This document shows, in pieces, positions 62,819-64,000 of a stretch of DNA of 64,000 bases. The notes under the pieces are model-generated. The model ran no database searches. It worked only from the letters and a program-made list of their open reading frames with translations, and was not told the DNA's origin. Position 1 is the first letter of the stretch. Every line of letters starts with the position of its first letter. The position numbers and the translations under genes were made by a program. Location of the stretch: positions 20,708-84,707 of the forward strand of contig NZ_LFML01000111.1 of assembly GCF_001044425.1 (NCBI RefSeq), given 5' to 3'. The DNA is from Streptomyces roseus (GTDB taxonomy: Bacteria > Actinomycetota > Actinomycetes > Streptomycetales > Streptomycetaceae).

Positions 62819-64000
62819 GTGAGCGCCAACCGCCCGGCAGCCGTCGTCGTACTCGCAGCGGGTGAAGGCACCCGCATGAAGTCGGCCACTCCCAAGGTTC
62901 TGCACGAGATCTGCGGGCGCTCGCTCGTGGGCCACGTCGTCGCCGCCTCGCGCGAGCTGGACCCCGAACACCTCGTGGTCGTCGTCGGCCACGCCCGTGA
63001 GCAGGTCACCGCGCACCTCGCCGGCATCGACGCCGGCGTCCGCACCGCCGTCCAGTACGAGCAGAACGGCACCGGACACGCCGTCCGCATGGCCCTCGAA
63101 GAGCTCGGCGGCGCCGTCGACGGGACCGTGATCGTCGTCTGCGGCGACACCCCCCTGCTCACCGGGGAGACCCTGCGGCAGCTCGCGGCCACGCACGTGG
63201 CCGACGGCAACGCCGTCACCGTGCTCACCGCCGAGGTCCCCGACTCCACCGGCTACGGGCGCATCGTCCGGGACGGCGCCGGCGCCGTCACCGCCATCGT
63301 CGAGCACAAGGACGCCACCGACTCCCAGCGCGCGATCCGGGAGATCAACTCCGGGGTCTTCGCCTTCGACGGCGCCCTCCTCGCGGACGCGCTCGGCAAG
63401 GTGCGCACGGACAACAGCCAGGGCGAGGAGTACCTCACCGACGTGCTCGGCATCCTGCGCGAGTCCGGCCACCGCGTCGGCGCGGCCGTCGGCGCGGACC
63501 ACCGCCAGATCCTCGGGATCAACAACCGCGTCCAGCTCGCCGAGGCCCGCGCGCTGCTGAACGCCCGCCTGCTGGAGCGGGCGATGCTAGCGGGCGTGAC
63601 GGTCGTCGACCCGGCGAGCACGTTCGTCGACGTGACGGTGACCTTCGGGCAGGACGCGCTGGTCCACCCGGGTACGCAGCTGCTCGGAGCGACGCACGTG
63701 GCCGAGGGCGCCGAGGTCGGTCCGAACACGCGGCTGAAGGACACGCGGGTGGGCCCGCGGGCGCGCGTGGACAACACGGTCGCGGACACGGCGGTCATCG
63801 GCGAGTCGGCGTCCGTGGGTCCGTACGCGTACCTGCGTCCGGGGACGAACCTGGGCCTGAAGGCGAAGGCGGGTACGTACGTCGAGATGAAGAACGCGAC
63901 GATCGGCGAGGGCACGAAGGTGCCGCACCTGTCGTACGTGGGGGACGCGACGATCGGCGAGTACACGAACATCGGCGCGGCGAGCGTGTTCGTGAACTAC
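62819..64000 (+). CDS. glmU: Bifunctional GlmU (N-acetylglucosamine-1-phosphate uridyltransferase / glucosamine-1-phosphate acetyltransferase), 5' part
   Basis: 394 codons to the window edge; the C-terminus is missing. It makes UDP-GlcNAc for peptidoglycan. The N-terminal pyrophosphorylase has VVLAAGEGTRMKSATPKVLHEICG, CGDTPLL and GYGRIVRD. From about residue 250 the left-handed beta-helix hexapeptide repeats begin (VTFGQDALVHPGTQLLG, AEVGPNTRLKDTRVG). GTG start at 62819 with GAAGGG upstream. Full-length members are about 450-490 residues. Confidence 0.95.
   Translation, partial: MSANRPAAVVVLAAGEGTRMKSATPKVLHEICGRSLVGHVVAASRELDPEHLVVVVGHAREQVTAHLAGIDAGVRTAVQYEQNGTGHAVRMALEELGGAVDGTVIVVCGDTPLLTGETLRQLAATHVADGNAVTVLTAEVPDSTGYGRIVRDGAGAVTAIVEHKDATDSQRAIREINSGVFAFDGALLADALGKVRTDNSQGEEYLTDVLGILRESGHRVGAAVGADHRQILGINNRVQLAEARALLNARLLERAMLAGVTVVDPASTFVDVTVTFGQDALVHPGTQLLGATHVAEGAEVGPNTRLKDTRVGPRARVDNTVADTAVIGESASVGPYAYLRPGTNLGLKAKAGTYVEMKNATIGEGTKVPHLSYVGDATIGEYTNIGAASVFVNY

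Overview
The window is a high-GC actinobacterial chromosome segment, almost certainly Streptomyces. Evidence: strong third-position GC in every gene, many GTG starts with GTGA stop/start overlaps, SrtE-type LAXTG/LPXTG surface proteins, two Rpf-LysM muralytic proteins (one under a ydaO/c-di-AMP riboswitch), SUKH-family proteins, and a tRNA-Leu with anticodon UAA, the species encoded by bldA in Streptomyces. About 50 protein genes, two tRNAs and one riboswitch are supported. No rRNA, CRISPR array, insertion sequence, prophage or biosynthetic cluster was seen.

Layout. (1) 14-4249, minus: four-gene operon of secreted, membrane-anchored proteins, two of them paralogous sortase substrates. (2) 4383-12137: histidine utilisation (hutU, an M20 amidohydrolase, hutF, hutI), a divergent PLP decarboxylase-like gene and a MurR/RpiR regulator; a TGAATCTATTCA palindrome lies inside the hutU promoter and shares a 9-mer with the region upstream of the regulator. 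(3) 12299-19879: housekeeping genes (cystathionine beta-synthase, SGNH hydrolase, thiolase, Bax-inhibitor-like protein) and small Streptomyces proteins. (4) 20264-20343, minus: tRNA-Leu(UAA), i.e. bldA. (5) 20788-27227: MacB-like ABC pair, cyclopropane-fatty-acyl synthase, NDH-2 with two Rex-type operators in its upstream region, a candidate small RNA and a decayed RelE-like fragment. (6) 27744-33743, minus: the conserved eno - divIC/ftsB - DUF501 - ppx block and two Rpf proteins. (7) 33846-47748: P450 and divergent flavohaemoglobin, mazG, SurA-like lipoprotein, YfhO protein, Ser/Thr kinase, lipoprotein, mfd. (8) 47970-55328: a second, paralogous ABC pair, MFS exporter, a membrane protein with an early TTA codon, and a DivIVA-like coiled-coil protein.

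(9) 55451-60237 is the most unusual part: a compact island of polymorphic-toxin-type domains without secretion signals. Leftward lie an HNH/WHH-nuclease-like - SUKH fusion and an 810-aa protein combining an Imm35/YrhB-like domain, a Pro/Gly repeat linker, a deaminase-like domain and a SUKH-4 domain. Rightward lie a YwqJ-like deaminase and a SUKH-3 protein. (10) 60286-64000: an orphan NarL-type histidine kinase, an HTH protein with a LAGLIDADG-like C-terminus, tRNA-Gln(UUG), and glmU cut by the window edge.

Functional links: bldA decodes UUA, and the only in-frame TTA codon I found is codon 10 of the membrane protein at 53414. The Rpf proteins, sortase substrates, DivIC/FtsB, DivIVA-like protein and GlmU all concern the cell envelope. 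The hut genes form one coupled operon in which the M20 hydrolase probably supplies the final step to glutamate. All calls are from reading the sequence; no database searches were run.
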